Part shown: positions 63,986 to 64,000 of the stretch, one piece after another
Layout: every line of letters starts with the position of its first letter
How positions within the stretch are numbered: the first letter of the stretch is position 1
NCBI RefSeq assembly: GCF_001552595.1
Contig: NZ_BCRM01000026.1
Coordinates: 21,911-85,910 of the forward strand
Length of the DNA stretch: 64,000 nucleotides
Reading direction: 5' to 3'
Source of the DNA: Rhodococcus erythropolis NBRC 15567
GTDB taxonomy: Bacteria; Actinomycetota; Actinomycetes; Mycobacteriales; Mycobacteriaceae
Notes under the pieces: generated by a model
Told to the model about the DNA's origin: nothing
The model's database searches: none
The model's input: only the letters and a program-made list of their open reading frames with translations
Translations under genes and position numbers: made by a program

Positions 63986-63997
63986 CTCTGCTGGACT
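63986..63997 (-). repeat. IS256-element right terminal inverted repeat (core)
   Basis: On the minus strand AGTCCAGCAGAG, matching the left repeat at 11 of 12 positions. The outer end is beyond the window. A GAGTGGT/ACCACTC inverted repeat at 63970-63988 lies just inside and may be part of the transposase promoter region. Confidence 0.6.
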
Positions 63998-64000
63998 CAA

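Larger units (their letters stand above)
62606..64000 (-). mobile_element. IS256-family insertion element, right end just outside window
   Basis: The element carries one Mutator-type transposase and interrupts comM. AGTGCAGCAGAG (62618-62629) at the left matches, in inverted orientation, CTCTGCTGGACT (63986-63997) at the right with 11 of 12 positions, so these are parts of the terminal inverted repeats. The outer left boundary is placed at about 62606 because ComM coding sequence stops near there; by symmetry the right tip lies about 10 bp past the window end. Total length would be about 1.4 kb, normal for the family. Target duplication cannot be checked. Confidence 0.75.

Overview
The window is about 64 kb of high-GC actinobacterial chromosome. 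Gene content points to a mycolic-acid actinomycete, most likely Rhodococcus (perhaps the R. erythropolis group, inferred only from GC content and protein flavour). The strongest evidence is the right half: lipoprotein PBP, DUF4081 GNAT, ispG, rip1, dxr, DUF2631 gene, rlmN, cdsA, frr, pyrH, tsf, rpsB, M23 peptidase, xerC, viuB-like, dprA and comM follow, as I recall it, the order of M. tuberculosis Rv2864c-Rv2897c. An EspI-like ATPase and an Lsr2 paralogue also fit this group.

Layout. 1-8 kb: crotonase/TetR pair, small PPOX and PhzF genes, a GAF-ANTAR regulator beside an ECF sigma factor, cobyric acid synthase, methionine aminopeptidase and a transglutaminase-like protein. 8-11 kb: a paired SMR transporter, then an AraC regulator and a siderophore-binding lipoprotein, each behind an IdeR/DtxR-like iron box. 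11.6-21 kb: small membrane proteins, then a tight ppk2 / P-type ATPase / SulP unit; the ATPase lacks the usual P2 cation ligands. 20.8-26 kb: a double-length AsnC-type regulator divergent from a DUF3100 membrane protein, M20 amidohydrolase and L-serine dehydratase, which looks like an uptake-hydrolysis-deamination module. 27-31 kb: a beta-lactamase-fold lipoprotein, a 35-residue membrane peptide behind a strong hairpin, and a TetR/TetX-like monooxygenase pair under a doubled palindromic operator. 31.3-37.9 kb: a complete aminophosphonate uptake and degradation cluster (GntR/UTRA regulator, FAD oxidoreductase, phosphonatase-like HAD, ABC importer) with two operator copies and a 26-bp perfect hairpin at its end. 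38-40.5 kb: acyl-CoA synthetase with a divergent GAF-LuxR regulator.

40.5-62.6 kb is mostly housekeeping: cell-wall PBP, MEP isoprenoid enzymes (ispG, dxr), the site-2 protease Rip1, CDP-diacylglycerol synthesis, and the translation/UMP-kinase block rpsB-tsf-pyrH-frr. xerC, an iron-regulated siderophore-interacting protein, an lsr2 paralogue and dprA follow. At the right edge an IS256-family element (about 62606 to just past the window end) has broken comM/yifB, leaving its C-terminal fragment fused by ATGA overlap to dprA.

The best candidates for under-described biology are the DUF3100-M20-serine dehydratase module, the polyphosphate kinase/atypical P-type ATPase/SulP unit, the hairpin-led 35-aa membrane peptide, and the EspI-like ATPase away from any visible ESX locus. 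No tRNA, rRNA or CRISPR array was seen.
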